Part shown: positions 1 through 9,173 of the stretch, piece after piece
Numbering within the stretch: position 1 is the first letter of the stretch
Layout: every line of letters begins with the position of its first letter
DNA from: Rhodococcus sp. 14-2470-1b
Lineage (GTDB): Bacteria > Actinomycetota > Actinomycetes > Mycobacteriales > Mycobacteriaceae
Assembly (NCBI RefSeq): GCF_002259415.1
Contig: NZ_NPFY01000001.1
Coordinates: forward strand, 124,001-188,000
Length of the DNA stretch: 64,000 nucleotides
Direction of reading: 5' to 3'
Translations under genes and position numbers: made by a program
The notes under the pieces: model-generated
What the model saw: the letters and a program-made list of their open reading frames with translations, nothing else
The model's database searches: none
Told to the model about the DNA's origin: nothing

Positions 1-2
1 CG

Positions 3-458
3 ACCTCCCGATCCGCATCACGGCGAGGCCGCGGTATTCGCGGTCCGATCCTCCCCGCGTCGCTTCCCGGTCATCGATCGCGGGCCGACAAATTCGACCG
101 CGCAGTCCTCGAAGCATTCGCGCGCATCGACCACCGGTGGCACGACAAGCTCGAACGTCTCGACATCGCAGTGGACGAGGTCCCGAAGATTCGCGCGAAG
201 GACCCGGAATCGGTGAACTGGCCACCCGAAGTAGTGGCAGAAGGCCCGGTGCCGCTCTCTCGGCTGGTACCGGCGGGAATCGACAAGCGCGGAGAAACCA
301 CACGCGCTCGGATCGTGCTGTTCCGCCGTCCGCTGGAGCGACGTGCGAAACATCCCGAGGACCTGGAAGATCTACTGTTCGACATTCTGGTGGAGCAGGT
401 CGCCACTTACCTGGGCGTCGACCCGGATGTAGTGGACCCGCTGCCCGACGAGGACTGA
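3..458 (+). CDS. Zincin-like (PF06262-type) protein, 5' partial, metal site degenerate
   Basis: The frame is open from the window edge to a TGA at 456-458, so the start lies outside. The text resembles the small metallopeptidase-like protein that precedes whiB2 in mycobacteria (Rv3259 as I recall it), including the segment AKDPESVNWPPEV and a C-terminal helix ending EQVATYLGVD. Catalytic members of the family carry HExxHxxGxxD in that helix. Here the positions read EQVATYLGVD, with no histidines, so zinc binding and peptidase activity are unlikely. It is convergent with whiB2. The role is unknown; family membership is fairly sure, enzymatic activity is not. Confidence 0.75.
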   Translation, partial: TSRSASRRGRGIRGPILPASLPGHRSRADKFDRAVLEAFARIDHRWHDKLERLDIAVDEVPKIRAKDPESVNWPPEVVAEGPVPLSRLVPAGIDKRGETTRARIVLFRRPLERRAKHPEDLEDLLFDILVEQVATYLGVDPDVVDPLPDED

Positions 459-527
459 CGGACAACCGGCAACGACCCGGAAGAACCGGACGTCGGTGCA
501 CACAGCCGCTTCGGAATCGCGGCAGGG

Positions 528-1106
528 TCAGACGATGCCGCGCTTGAGGCGCCGGCGCTCACGCTCGGACAGTCCGCCCCAGATTCCGAAACGCTCGTCG
601 TTGGCGAGCGCGTACTCGAGGCACTCGTCCTTCACCTCGCAGCCGAGGCAGATACGCTTCGCCTCACGCGTGGATCCGCCCTTCTCCGGGAAGAAGGCCT
701 CCGGATCGGTCTGAGCGCACAGTGCGCGCTCCTGCCACTGATCCTCGATCTCCTCGAACATCTGATCGAATCCCGCGATCAAGCTGAGCACAGGCTTCAC
801 CGAGTCCCGAACGACATCGAGATCGGTCTCGTCGGAATCGGTTTCGTCGGAATCGGTTTCGTCGGAAAGCGCGGCGACGTGTTCGGTGTCGTCGGGCTCG
901 ACGTCGTCGGCCGGCGTCGCATCGACGTACGCGGCGCCCGCGTCCACCGGAACGACCTCGACTCCTCGGGCACCGTTCTGAATTGCGTTGTCGCAGTCGC
1001 TTCGTGCTGCGCCTGCTCGAGAATCGGTCTGCGGCGCGCCGTCGACTGCGCTGAGGTGAGCAAGAGCCTCGCCCTGTTGTTCACGTGTCACGTGCTGGTC
1101 ATACAT
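528..1106 (-). CDS. whiB2: WhiB2/WhmD-type iron-sulfur transcriptional regulator with long acidic N-terminus
   Basis: The C-terminal 80 residues form a WhiB domain. Four cysteines that would ligate a [4Fe-4S] cluster lie at C130, C153, C156 and C162, followed by the GIWGG turn (174-178) and a basic tail ERERRRLKRG. WhiB2/WhmD proteins are tied to septation in mycobacteria. The ATG at 1106 was chosen because GAGGAGG lies 8 nt upstream. This start gives 192 residues, more than double the usual length of about 90, with an acidic, low-complexity N-terminus that includes a triple DETDS repeat. A shorter start at MFEEIEDQ (residue 117) would give the classical size but lacks a visible Shine-Dalgarno. 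It is divergent from fbiA, as in mycobacteria. Confidence 0.88.
   Translation of the reverse strand: MYDQHVTREQQGEALAHLSAVDGAPQTDSRAGAARSDCDNAIQNGARGVEVVPVDAGAAYVDATPADDVEPDDTEHVAALSDETDSDETDSDETDLDVVRDSVKPVLSLIAGFDQMFEEIEDQWQERALCAQTDPEAFFPEKGGSTREAKRICLGCEVKDECLEYALANDERFGIWGGLSERERRRLKRGIV
823..867. repeat. Three 15-bp tandem repeats inside whiB2
   Basis: The unit TCGGTTTCGTCGGAA occurs three times head to tail (823-837, 838-852, 853-867), the first copy with one change. It encodes the DETDS repeats of the acidic N-terminal part of WhiB2. Since it is a multiple of three, copy-number change would keep the frame. Confidence 0.9.
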
Positions 1107-1512
1107 CGCTTCCGCCTCCTCACCATTTCTTCTAGCGCAGATACATCCGGTCGGTCCGAACACCTTGCCCCACGCCGGTATTCGTAATCACTCTGAACTC
1201 TCGACCTTTACTACACGTATCCACGAAATGGCGCCACATGGGAACGCGTGTTCGAATCAAGGTCGGCACCAAGCACACTCGCTCGGCAACCCTGGAATGA
1301 CATACATGTGATTAGACACGCCGCACAGTGGTGCGGTCAAGCTGATGGGCACATTTCCAATACCATCTACGGCCCGAAATCGGCCGACACCCCGAATCAA
1401 CGGCCGTTCCGCGCGTGTCGTCCCCGTGAACAGGCAGCTAAACATGCCTCGAGCACGGCCGGACACGAGGCGCCCACACACAGGCGTCCGGCAAGGCATA
1501 GGCTCCTCAGCT
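1107..1512. promoter_or_regulatory. Divergent control region between whiB2 and fbiA
   Basis: About 400 bp contain no convincing gene. The region must hold the promoters of whiB2 (leftward) and the fbiAB operon (rightward). A hairpin CCGCAC-AGTG-GTGCGG lies at 1321-1336. Open frames that cross it start upstream of the clear FbiA start and look like extensions without family support. No specific operator was recognised. Confidence 0.5.
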
Positions 1513-2481
1513 GTGAAAGTGACTGTCTTGGTGGGCGGGGTCGGTGGAGCGCGATTTCTTCAGGGCCTCAAGGAACTGCTCGGCGGTGGCGGTGACATCA
1601 CCGCGATCGTCAACGTCGGGGACGACGTGTGGATGCACGGGCTTCGGATCTGTCCGGATCTGGACACCTGTATGTACACACTCGGCGGGGGCATCGACAC
1701 CGACCGAGGATGGGGCCGCATCGCCGAAACGTGGCACGCGCGCGACGAGCTCGCCGCGTACGGAGCGGATCCGGACTGGTTCGGTCTCGGCGACCGCGAC
1801 ATCGCCACACACTTGATCCGTAGCCGGATGCTGCGGACCGGGTACCCGCTCTCCGCTGTCACCGAAGCGCTGTGCAACCGGTGGCAGCCCGGAGTTCGCC
1901 TCCTTCCCGTTTCCGACGATCGGAGCGAGACGCACGTCGTCGTCACCGACCCCGACGACGAGTCGGGTGAGAGTCAGCGCGCGATTCACTTCCAGGAGTG
2001 GTGGGTTCGCTACCGGGCTCGAATCCCGACGCACAGCTTCGCCCACATCGGCGCGGAACAGGCCAGTCCAGCCTCCGGTGTGCTCGACGCCATTGCCGAC
2101 GCCGACGCCGTCATCCTGGCTCCGTCGAATCCAGTCGTGAGTGTCGGGGCGATCCTTGCCGTCCCCGGGATCCGCAGCGCCTTGCGCACCACGAAGGCCA
2201 AGGTCGTCGGCCTGTCCCCTGTCGTCGACGGCAGGCCCCTGCGAGGGATGGCCGACGAATGCCTGTCGGTCATCGGCGTCGAGACCACTGCCGAGGCGGT
2301 CGGAAAGTACTACGGCGCTCGCACCGACACGGGCATCCTCGACTCGTGGATGATCCATTCCACCGACACGGCAGAGATTCCCGGCGTCGACGTCCTCAGT
2401 GTGCCGCTGTTGATGACCGATCCGGCCACCACGGCCGAGATGGCAGCCGTTGCTCTACGTTCGGCAGGGCTGGCGCTGTGA
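1513..2481 (+). CDS. fbiA: 2-phospho-L-lactate/phosphoenolpyruvate transferase of coenzyme F420 synthesis (FbiA/CofD)
   Basis: FbiA joins the activated three-carbon phosphate unit (EPPG in mycobacteria) to the deazaflavin Fo, making dehydro-F420-0. The 322-residue protein has the family's nucleotide-binding start VGGVGGAR at residues 7-14, then NVGDD, the conserved [11 protein letters not shown] segment and SNPVVSVG. The GTG at 1513 is used because it places the first beta strand at the N-terminus; longer frames add unrelated sequence. Its stop overlaps the fbiB start (GTGA), and whiB2 is divergent upstream, matching the mycobacterial order whiB2-fbiA-fbiB. Confidence 0.95.
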   Translation: MKVTVLVGGVGGARFLQGLKELLGGGGDITAIVNVGDDVWMHGLRICPDLDTCMYTLGGGIDTDRGWGRIAETWHARDELAAYGADPDWFGLGDRDIATHLIRSRMLRTGYPLSAVTEALCNRWQPGVRLLPVSDDRSETHVVVTDPDDESGESQRAIHFQEWWVRYRARIPTHSFAHIGAEQASPASGVLDAIADADAVILAPSNPVVSVGAILAVPGIRSALRTTKAKVVGLSPVVDGRPLRGMADECLSVIGVETTAEAVGKYYGARTDTGILDSWMIHSTDTAEIPGVDVLSVPLLMTDPATTAEMAAVALRSAGLAL

Positions 2482-3845
2482 CCGAACAGGCAGGCTCCCC
2501 TGTGCCCGGCGATCACGCGCCGGGCGGCGGTATCGAGATCCTACCGGTCACAGGGCTTCCCGAGTTCCGCCCGGGCGACGACCTCGCTGCGGCCATCGCG
2601 ACGGCCGCGCCGTGGATTCGCGACGACGACGTCCTCGTGGTGACGAGCAAGGCGTTCTCGAAGGTGGAAGGTCGACTGGTCGCCGCTCCGCTGGACCCGG
2701 AGGAACGCGATGCCGCGCGGCGTGTGCTCGTCGATCAGGAGGCTGTTCGTGTCGTCGCGCGTAAGGGCCGCACACTCATCACCGAGAACCGTCTCGGCAT
2801 CGTCCAGGCCGCGTCGGGTATCGACGGGTCCAACGTGGACCGGGCAGAACTCGCGCTGCTCCCCGAGGATCCCGATGCGAGCGCGGCCGGTCTTCGGGCT
2901 GCGCTGGCGGAGTCGCTCGGTGTCACGGTCGGTGTCGTGGTTACCGACACGATGGGGCGTGCGTGGCGGGTCGGGCAGACGGACGCGGCCATCGGAAGTG
3001 CAGGCCTCGCCGTGGTGCACGCGTACGCCGGTGCCGAGGACAGTCAGGGGAACGAACTCGTGGTCACCGAGGTCGCCGTCGCGGACGAGATCGCTGCGGC
3101 CGGTGATCTCGTCAAGGGCAAGCTCGGTTCGGTTCCGGTGGCGGTCGTTCGCGGGTTGACCCCGGTCGACAACGGTTCGCGCGCACGCGATCTCGTGCGT
3201 CCCGGCGAAGACGATCTGTTCTGGCTCGGGACGCAAGAATCGATCGCACGCGGCAGGCGCGAGGCCGTCCCGTCGCGTCGTTCGGTTCGGTCGTTCGCTC
3301 CGGACTCGGTCGACCCCGACATCGTTCGCGACGCCGTGGCCGACGCTCTGACCGCACCGGCACCGCACCACACCCACCCCGTCAGATTCGTGTGGGTGAG
3401 AACTCCCGCGCTGCGCACCCGACTGCTCAGCGAGATGCAGAAGGCATGGCGGATGGATCTCGAGTCGGACGGCCTCGCCCCGAGTGCGATCGATGCACGA
3501 GTCGCTCGCGGCAACATTCTGGTCGACGCACCGGAGATAGTGATTCCGTTCTGCGTTCCAGACGGGGCGCACACCTATCCCGACGCCCGCCGGACAGCAG
3601 CCGAGGAGACGATGTTCACCGTCGCGGTCGGCGCCGCCGTGCAGGGACTGCTGGTCTCGTTGGCAGTACGGGGTCTCGGTAGCTGCTGGGTAGGGTCGAC
3701 GATCTTCGTCTCCGACCTCGTTCGGTCCGAGCTCGGCCTACGGGCCGATTGGAAAGCCATGGGGGCCATTGCAATCGGGCACCCGGCCGAACCGTCGGAA
3801 CCTCGTGTGCGCACTGCACCGGGCTCCGAGCTGCTGGAGATGTGA
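2478..3845 (+). CDS. fbiB: Coenzyme F420:L-glutamate ligase / dehydro-F420 reductase (FbiB)
   Basis: FbiB is bifunctional. The N-terminal half (about residues 1-245) is the GTP-dependent gamma-glutamyl ligase that builds the polyglutamate tail. The C-terminal half (about 265-445, starting near SRRSVRSF) is an FMN nitroreductase-fold domain that reduces dehydro-F420-0. Both are present, giving 455 residues, the full mycobacterial-type length rather than the short archaeal CofE. The GTG start overlaps the fbiA stop by 4 nt (GTGA), which indicates translational coupling. The nudix gene begins 1 nt after its stop. Confidence 0.95.
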   Translation: MTEQAGSPVPGDHAPGGGIEILPVTGLPEFRPGDDLAAAIATAAPWIRDDDVLVVTSKAFSKVEGRLVAAPLDPEERDAARRVLVDQEAVRVVARKGRTLITENRLGIVQAASGIDGSNVDRAELALLPEDPDASAAGLRAALAESLGVTVGVVVTDTMGRAWRVGQTDAAIGSAGLAVVHAYAGAEDSQGNELVVTEVAVADEIAAAGDLVKGKLGSVPVAVVRGLTPVDNGSRARDLVRPGEDDLFWLGTQESIARGRREAVPSRRSVRSFAPDSVDPDIVRDAVADALTAPAPHHTHPVRFVWVRTPALRTRLLSEMQKAWRMDLESDGLAPSAIDARVARGNILVDAPEIVIPFCVPDGAHTYPDARRTAAEETMFTVAVGAAVQGLLVSLAVRGLGSCWVGSTIFVSDLVRSELGLRADWKAMGAIAIGHPAEPSEPRVRTAPGSELLEM

Positions 3846-3846
3846 G

Positions 3847-4395
3847 GTGAGCGCTCGCTCGCTGCACGTCTCCGCTCGACGTGTGCTCGAGGACTGGCCT
3901 GTCGGCGACGCCCGCGACGATGCCCTGCGGCACACCATGCTCGCGTTTCTCGCGGCGTGCCCCGACGGCTGCCTTCGCTCCAACGAAGCCGGCCACATCA
4001 CGGCGTCGTCGCTGGTACTCGATTCCTCGGGACAGCAGGTACTGCTGACGCTTCATCCACGCGTCGGACGATGGATCCAACTCGGTGGTCACTGCGAACC
4101 GTCCGACAGCACCGTCGTCGATGCCGCGCTCCGGGAAGCGCGCGAGGAGTCCGGCATCGACGATCTGACGATCGATCCTGTGCTGCTGTCCGCGGACACG
4201 CATCCGATCACCTGTTCACTCGGCAAGCCGACGCGCCATCTGGACCTCAGATTCCTCGTGCGCGCTCCCGCGGGTGCAACAGCAGTGCGCAGCGAGGAAT
4301 CGACGGACCTGAGGTGGTGGCCGATCGACGAGTTGCCGAAGTCCGCCGAGGTGGACACCATCACCCACCTGGTCGGCCTCGCGGCTGCCCGCTGA
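3847..4395 (+). CDS. NUDIX hydrolase, third gene of the fbiAB operon
   Basis: The 182-residue protein contains a Nudix box around residues 80-104: GGHCEPS, then REAREESG, with the Glu residues that bind divalent metal. The spacing between the GG and the REAREESG helix is one residue longer than the strict consensus. Nudix enzymes hydrolyse nucleoside-diphosphate-X compounds; the substrate cannot be read from sequence. The GTG at 3847 is 1 nt after the fbiB stop, so it is probably co-transcribed with the F420 genes. Whether it acts on a nucleotide by-product of F420 synthesis or is a housecleaning enzyme is open. It is convergent with manC. Confidence 0.85.
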   Translation: MSARSLHVSARRVLEDWPVGDARDDALRHTMLAFLAACPDGCLRSNEAGHITASSLVLDSSGQQVLLTLHPRVGRWIQLGGHCEPSDSTVVDAALREAREESGIDDLTIDPVLLSADTHPITCSLGKPTRHLDLRFLVRAPAGATAVRSEESTDLRWWPIDELPKSAEVDTITHLVGLAAAR

Positions 4396-4405
4396 TCGGG
4401 GACGC

Positions 4406-4447
4406 ACCCGGTCAGACGTACCCGGTCAGACGTACCCGGTCAGACGT
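4406..4447. repeat. Three 14-bp tandem repeats between nudix and manC 3' ends
   Basis: ACCCGGTCAGACGT occurs three times without interruption (4406-4419, 4420-4433, 4434-4447). The last copy supplies the manC stop codon. The unit is not a multiple of three, so the array is outside or at the very edge of coding sequence. It sits between convergent genes and has no obvious hairpin. Confidence 0.9.
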
Positions 4448-5525
4448 CGGTGGAGAAACGCACTCCGCCGTCGGGGAGTTTGACGCCCGGCCACACGCGG
4501 GCGCCTCGCAGAAGTTCGCACCGTGCGCCGATGTCCGCCCCGTCTCCGATCACGCCGTCGCGGACCAACGCGCGAGGTCCGATGCGAGCGCCGAAGCCGA
4601 TGATCGAGCGCTCCACCACGGCGCCTGCCTCGATGACAGCTCCGTCGAACACGACCGCTCCGTCGAGACGGGCACCTGCACCCACCTCGGCGCCGCGGCC
4701 GACGACCGTGCCGCCGATCAGCAGTGCGCCCGGAGCCACACCGGCGCTCGGGTGCACGAGGAACTCACCGCGGGGTCCACTCAGGGCAGGTGACGGGGCG
4801 ATACCGCGCACCAGGTCCGACGAGCCCTTAACGAAATCCTCGGGTGTTCCCATGTCTCGCCAGTACGCGCTGTCGACGTGGCCGTAGACGCGCTTGTTCT
4901 CGGCGAGCAGCGCGGGGAACACCTCGCGCTCGACGGACACGGGCCTGTCGGCGGGGATGGTTTCGATGATCTCGCGTTTGAAGACGTAGCAACCTGCGTT
5001 GATCTGATCGGTCGGTGGGTCCTGAGCCTTCTCGAGGAATGCCGTGACCCGTCCGTCCTCGTCGGTGGGAACGCAACCGAATGCACGGGGATCACCGACG
5101 CGAACCAGGTGCAGCGTCACGTCCGCCTCGGTACCGGCGTGGGTATCGAGCACCGCGGTCAGGTCGGTTCCACCGAGCACGTCACCGTTGAACACCACGA
5201 CGTTGTCGGCACGCAGTTTCGGCAGCACGTTACGGATTCCGCCACCGGTGCCCAGCGGTTCGGTCTCGGTGACGTACTCGAGCTCGATGCCCAGCTCGGA
5301 GCCGTCGCCGAAATGCTCTTCGAAGACTTCGGCTTTGAAGGACGTGCCGAGCACCACGTGGGTGATCCCGGCGGCCTTGATGCGCGCGAGCAAGTGATGG
5401 AGGAACGGCAATCCCGCAGTCGGAAGCATCGGCTTCGGGGCCGACAGTGTCAGCGGCCTGAGCCGAGTCCCTTTGCCTCCCACCAGGATTACGGCATCGG
5501 TGGTCTTGCCCGTGTCAGCTGGCAT
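4440..5525 (-). CDS. manC: Mannose-1-phosphate guanylyltransferase
   Basis: This is a sugar-phosphate nucleotidyltransferase with the pyrophosphorylase signature GGKGTRLRPLT near residue 17 and KPMLP. The catalytic domain covers about residues 10-240. A hexapeptide-repeat (left-handed beta-helix) tail begins around 265. It corresponds to mycobacterial Rv3264c, annotated manB or manC, which makes GDP-mannose for mannosylated glycolipids and lipoarabinomannan. The ATG at 5525 lies inside the 3' end of wbbL (11-nt overlap). It is the last gene of the rmlD-wbbL-manC operon. Confidence 0.92.
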   Translation of the reverse strand: MPADTGKTTDAVILVGGKGTRLRPLTLSAPKPMLPTAGLPFLHHLLARIKAAGITHVVLGTSFKAEVFEEHFGDGSELGIELEYVTETEPLGTGGGIRNVLPKLRADNVVVFNGDVLGGTDLTAVLDTHAGTEADVTLHLVRVGDPRAFGCVPTDEDGRVTAFLEKAQDPPTDQINAGCYVFKREIIETIPADRPVSVEREVFPALLAENKRVYGHVDSAYWRDMGTPEDFVKGSSDLVRGIAPSPALSGPRGEFLVHPSAGVAPGALLIGGTVVGRGAEVGAGARLDGAVVFDGAVIEAGAVVERSIIGFGARIGPRALVRDGVIGDGADIGARCELLRGARVWPGVKLPDGGVRFSTDV

Positions 5526-6426
5526 TGTCGGCCTCTCTGTCGTGGTCCGGTCGAGTGTCGTCTGTCTGTCGCTGTCGAAGTGCCGAAGCCACAACAACCT
5601 TCGAGCGCGTCGCCAAACCTGCGCGTAACGCCCATCGTATGGGAGCTTGCCATAGATGAGGGTGGCGATCCGCTTGAAAGCGATACGCGCTCGCGTGGTG
5701 GGCCGGAAGCATGAGTTCCGGATGCCTACCTGCCGCATGCCCTTTGGAATGGGTTACTTCCACACTCGGCACGTACACATTGAGCCATCCGCCGGTTCCG
5801 AGGCGGTCACCCAGATCCACGTCCTCCATGTACATGAAATACCGCGAATCGAACCCGTTCACCGAGTCGAACGCGGCACGGCGCAGCAACAGGCACGACC
5901 CCGACAGCCATCCGACTGCCCGTTCGGTGGCTGCTTCGTTGTCCTGCCGGTATCGCAGTGTCCACGGGTTGTTCGGCCACACCTTCCCGAGGAGCGCATG
6001 GCCCGCGCCGGACGTGAGATCCGGAACCGACCGCGCCGACGGGTAACGGCTACCGTCCGGCTCACGAATCAGAGGTCCGAGCGCGCCTGCGCGCGGCCAT
6101 CGCTCGGCTGCGTCGAGAAGTCCGTCGAGCGATCCCGGGTGCCACCGGACGTCGGGGTTGACCACGACGACGAACTCGACGCTGTCGTCGATCTCGGCGA
6201 CAGCCCGGTTGACCGCGCCTCCGTAGCCGAGGTTGGCGCCGGTCCGGAACAGTCGCACGTTCGGGTACTTCGCCTCGGCGGCCTCCGGTGCCCCGTCGGT
6301 CGAGCCGTTGTCCGCCATGATGACCTGTGGATCCTCGGACGTGGCCGTCGCCAACGACGTCAGGAACTGGTCAAGGTGTTCACCGGGCGAATAGGTCACC
6401 GTCACGACGGCCAGCTTGGAACTCAC
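5515..6426 (-). CDS. wbbL: Rhamnosyltransferase of the arabinogalactan linker (WbbL)
   Basis: A GT2-family enzyme of 303 residues with the GT-A signature ADNGSTDG near residue 40, a nucleotide/metal motif NPDVRW near 95 and the acceptor region FMYMEDVDLGDR. In mycolata WbbL adds rhamnose from dTDP-rhamnose to decaprenyl-diphosphate-GlcNAc, forming the linker between peptidoglycan and arabinogalactan. The GTG at 6426 is 10 nt after the rmlD stop, so donor-sugar synthesis and transfer are co-expressed. No membrane segment is apparent; it probably acts at the inner face of the membrane. Confidence 0.92.
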   Translation of the reverse strand: MSSKLAVVTVTYSPGEHLDQFLTSLATATSEDPQVIMADNGSTDGAPEAAEAKYPNVRLFRTGANLGYGGAVNRAVAEIDDSVEFVVVVNPDVRWHPGSLDGLLDAAERWPRAGALGPLIREPDGSRYPSARSVPDLTSGAGHALLGKVWPNNPWTLRYRQDNEAATERAVGWLSGSCLLLRRAAFDSVNGFDSRYFMYMEDVDLGDRLGTGGWLNVYVPSVEVTHSKGHAAGRHPELMLPAHHASAYRFQADRHPHLWQAPIRWALRAGLATRSKVVVASALRQRQTDDTRPDHDREADNAS

Positions 6427-6436
6427 GCGGGCAACC

Positions 6437-7297
6437 CTATCGGTCCACGTGCACCGGGGCGTCCAAGGCATCGGCGAGTGCGTTACGCCAGTCCCGAAGC
6501 GGCGTCAGGCCGGACTCGCTCCACGCGTCGGGCGAGAGTACCGAGTACGAGGGCCGAGGTGCGGGCCGGACGAACTCCGCACTCGAGCACGGCTCCACCC
6601 GCTCCGGATCGGCACCGACTCCGGCGAACACCGCGCGGGCGAGCTGGAACCAGCTGGCGGTGCCTGCGTTCGTCAGGTTGAGGATCGGGGGCATCGGCGA
6701 GTTCGCGGCGGCGAGTTCGAGCAGTCCACCCGCCAGATCCCACGAGTAGGTGGGCGATCCCACCTGGTCGTCGACGACACGCACGGTGTCTCGTTCGCGT
6801 TCGAACCTGCGCATCGTGGACACGAAGTCCGAGCCGACGCCCGTGTACACCCACGCGGTCCTGACGACGGTCGCCGTCGGAAGCGCGTCGAGAACGGCGT
6901 GCTCGCCCGCGAGTTTCGTGCGGCCGTACGCACTGCGCGGTGCAGTGGGGTCACCCGGCCGGTAAGGGACGTCGGACGTGCCGTCGAATACGTAGTCGGT
7001 CGACACGTGCACCAGACGCGCCCCGGCCTCGGCACACGCCTGCGCCAGGTTCGCGGGCCCGACGGCGTTGACCGAGAATGCGCGGTCCTCGTCCGTCTCG
7101 GCCGCGTCGACGGCCGTGTACGCGGCGCAATTGATCACGACGGACCCTGGTGTCACCGCAGCCCCGACCGAGTCTCGGTCGGTGATGTCGAGTTCGGCAC
7201 TGGTGACGCCCGTCACCTGTACCCCTGCCCGCTCGGCTCGTTTCAGAATCTGTCGTCCGAGTTGCCCCCCGGCGCCGGTCACAAGAATGTTCGTCAC
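6437..7297 (-). CDS. rmlD: dTDP-4-dehydrorhamnose reductase
   Basis: An extended short-chain dehydrogenase of 286 residues with the nucleotide-binding motif GAGGQLG near residue 8 and the catalytic YGRTK pair. It performs the last step of dTDP-L-rhamnose synthesis, reducing dTDP-6-deoxy-L-lyxo-4-hexulose. It is the first gene of the operon with wbbL and manC. The GTG at 7297 was preferred because it puts the first beta strand at the terminus. An in-frame ATG 18 nt upstream is an alternative. It is divergent from the LCP gene. Confidence 0.93.
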   Translation of the reverse strand: MTNILVTGAGGQLGRQILKRAERAGVQVTGVTSAELDITDRDSVGAAVTPGSVVINCAAYTAVDAAETDEDRAFSVNAVGPANLAQACAEAGARLVHVSTDYVFDGTSDVPYRPGDPTAPRSAYGRTKLAGEHAVLDALPTATVVRTAWVYTGVGSDFVSTMRRFERERDTVRVVDDQVGSPTYSWDLAGGLLELAAANSPMPPILNLTNAGTASWFQLARAVFAGVGADPERVEPCSSAEFVRPAPRPSYSVLSPDAWSESGLTPLRDWRNALADALDAPVHVDR

Positions 7298-7412
7298 AGT
7301 CGGAAAGTGTGGCACGCCGTCCGTGCTTGAGCGAGGCAGTGAGATTTCACAAGTAGCCTGGATCCGAACCAGGATCGTCGAACAACGTCGTACAACGGAA
7401 GGAACCGCTCAG

Positions 7413-9155
7413 GTGCCAGGTCAGTCGGACGAGCCAGGGGACTTCCCACGCCCCGGCCGCGACGAGTATCGCCGTCGCTCCGACGAGTCCCGTGCCCGCC
7501 GGGAGCCCCGGAGCGATTCTCGGGCCGGGTCCCGCAGGTCACGAGCCGACCGGAGCAGGAGCGAGATTCCTCGTCGTCGCCGTGAGGACGAACCGCGCCG
7601 GACCGGCCGGCCCGCGACGGAGCGTACGGACCGCCGTCGACCCGGCCCGGCACATCGGGACCCGTCGGCCCCTGCCGCGCGATCCGCGAGAACGATGCGA
7701 GCACCACAGATCTTCGTCGCGGCACTGGCCGTGATGGTGTTGGTGGTCACCGGTTTCGCGTGGCGAAGCATCGACGGCCTTCGTTCCAACATCGCGACGG
7801 CAGGCGCGCTCGGCCTCGGCGGCGGAGCCGACGGCGCCGTGGACATCCTGATGGTGGGCACCGACAGCCGCACCGATGCGCACGGAAACGCACTGTCGCA
7901 GGCGGAACTCGATTCACTGCGCGCGGGCGAGGAGGTGGCGTCGAACACCGACACCATCGTGTTGATTCGCGTTCCCAACGACGGGTCGTCGGCGACGGCG
8001 ATCTCGATTCCCCGCGACTCCTATGTTCAGGTGCCCGGCATCGGGATGTCGAAGATCAACGCCGCGTACGGCGCCACCAAGGAGAACAAGCGCCTCGAAC
8101 TCGTCGAGAGCGGCGTGTCCGACGCCGACGCCGAGTCCCAGTCCACCGAGGCGGGCCGCGAGGCGCTCATCACGTCGGTGGCCGATCTGACAGGCATCAC
8201 CGTCGACCACTACGCCGAGGTCGGTTTGCTCGGGTTCGTTCTCCTCACCGACGCGGTCGGCGGGGTCGGTGTGTGCCTCAACGCTCCGGTCGACGAGCCC
8301 CTGTCCGGTGCAAATTTTCCTGCCGGCGAGCAGACCTTGTCCGGTGCCGACGCACTCAGCTTCGTGCGGCAGCGCCACGATCTGCCGCGCGGTGATCTGG
8401 ATCGCATCGTGCGACAGCAAGTGTTCATGGCGTCGCTCGTCCGCAGTGTGCTGAGTGCACAGACACTGAGCAATCCCGGCAAACTGAACCAGTTGAGCGC
8501 GGCGGTACAACGGTCGGTGGTGCTCGACTCCGATTGGGACATACTGCAATTCGCCACTCGACTGCAGGATCTTGCAGGCGGCCAGGTGAAGTTCGAGACG
8601 ATTCCCGCGGTCGACATCAACGGGGTGACCGATTACGGCGAGTCCATCGTCGAGGTGGATCCCGCCGCAGTCAAGAAGTACGTCGAGGGCCTTCTGGACG
8701 GCTCGTCGGAGGACGACAGCGATGCCCCGACAACCGATGCGCCGCAGGTCGATCCGTCTTCGGTGACGGTCGACGTCGCGAACGACAGCGGCATCGACGG
8801 ACTGGCCGGCGGGGTTGCCTCCACGTTGAGCGAGCTCGGGTACATCGGCGGTACCGTCGGCAACTACGAGGGAACGACGGTGTCCACCACCACGGTTCAG
8901 GCCGCCGATCCCGAGAGCGACGAAGCGAGAGCCGTCGCTGCCGCGCTCGGCGGTGTCAGCGTGGCCGGCGACGATTCGTTGACGAGTGGCACCGTGCGCG
9001 TGGTCCTCGCGTCCGACTACTCCGGACCGGGGACGGCAGGCGCCCCTGCCGCAACGAGCGCATCCGCTGCCTCCGAAACTGCGGGCAGCTCGGCAGGCGA
9101 GTCGCCCGCTCCCCCCATCGACGCCGGTTCCACCGGCCCCGCGTGCGTCAACTGA
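7413..9155 (+). CDS. LytR-CpsA-Psr (LCP) family cell-wall glycopolymer ligase
   Basis: The 580-residue protein has a long Arg/Asp-rich cytoplasmic N-terminus (1-94), one transmembrane helix at about 97-117, and an extracellular LCP domain with GTDSR, PRDSYV and RQRHDLPRGDLDR. A LytR_C-type domain follows at about 430-530, then an Ala/Ser-rich tail. LCP enzymes transfer lipid-linked polymers to the wall; the mycobacterial homologue at this place (Rv3267) attaches arabinogalactan to peptidoglycan. The GTG at 7413 follows GGAAGG. Its divergence from rmlD-wbbL, which make the linker of the same polymer, supports this job. Confidence 0.93.
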   Translation: MPGQSDEPGDFPRPGRDEYRRRSDESRARREPRSDSRAGSRRSRADRSRSEIPRRRREDEPRRTGRPATERTDRRRPGPAHRDPSAPAARSARTMRAPQIFVAALAVMVLVVTGFAWRSIDGLRSNIATAGALGLGGGADGAVDILMVGTDSRTDAHGNALSQAELDSLRAGEEVASNTDTIVLIRVPNDGSSATAISIPRDSYVQVPGIGMSKINAAYGATKENKRLELVESGVSDADAESQSTEAGREALITSVADLTGITVDHYAEVGLLGFVLLTDAVGGVGVCLNAPVDEPLSGANFPAGEQTLSGADALSFVRQRHDLPRGDLDRIVRQQVFMASLVRSVLSAQTLSNPGKLNQLSAAVQRSVVLDSDWDILQFATRLQDLAGGQVKFETIPAVDINGVTDYGESIVEVDPAAVKKYVEGLLDGSSEDDSDAPTTDAPQVDPSSVTVDVANDSGIDGLAGGVASTLSELGYIGGTVGNYEGTTVSTTTVQAADPESDEARAVAAALGGVSVAGDDSLTSGTVRVVLASDYSGPGTAGAPAATSASAASETAGSSAGESPAPPIDAGSTGPACVN

Positions 9156-9173
9156 GGCGGTAGTGTTCCCTGC

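Noticed and set aside
1248..1595. Open frames crossing the whiB2-fbiA interval
   Set aside because: They run into the FbiA coding region in the wrong frame, are Arg/Ser/Pro-rich and have no Shine-Dalgarno.
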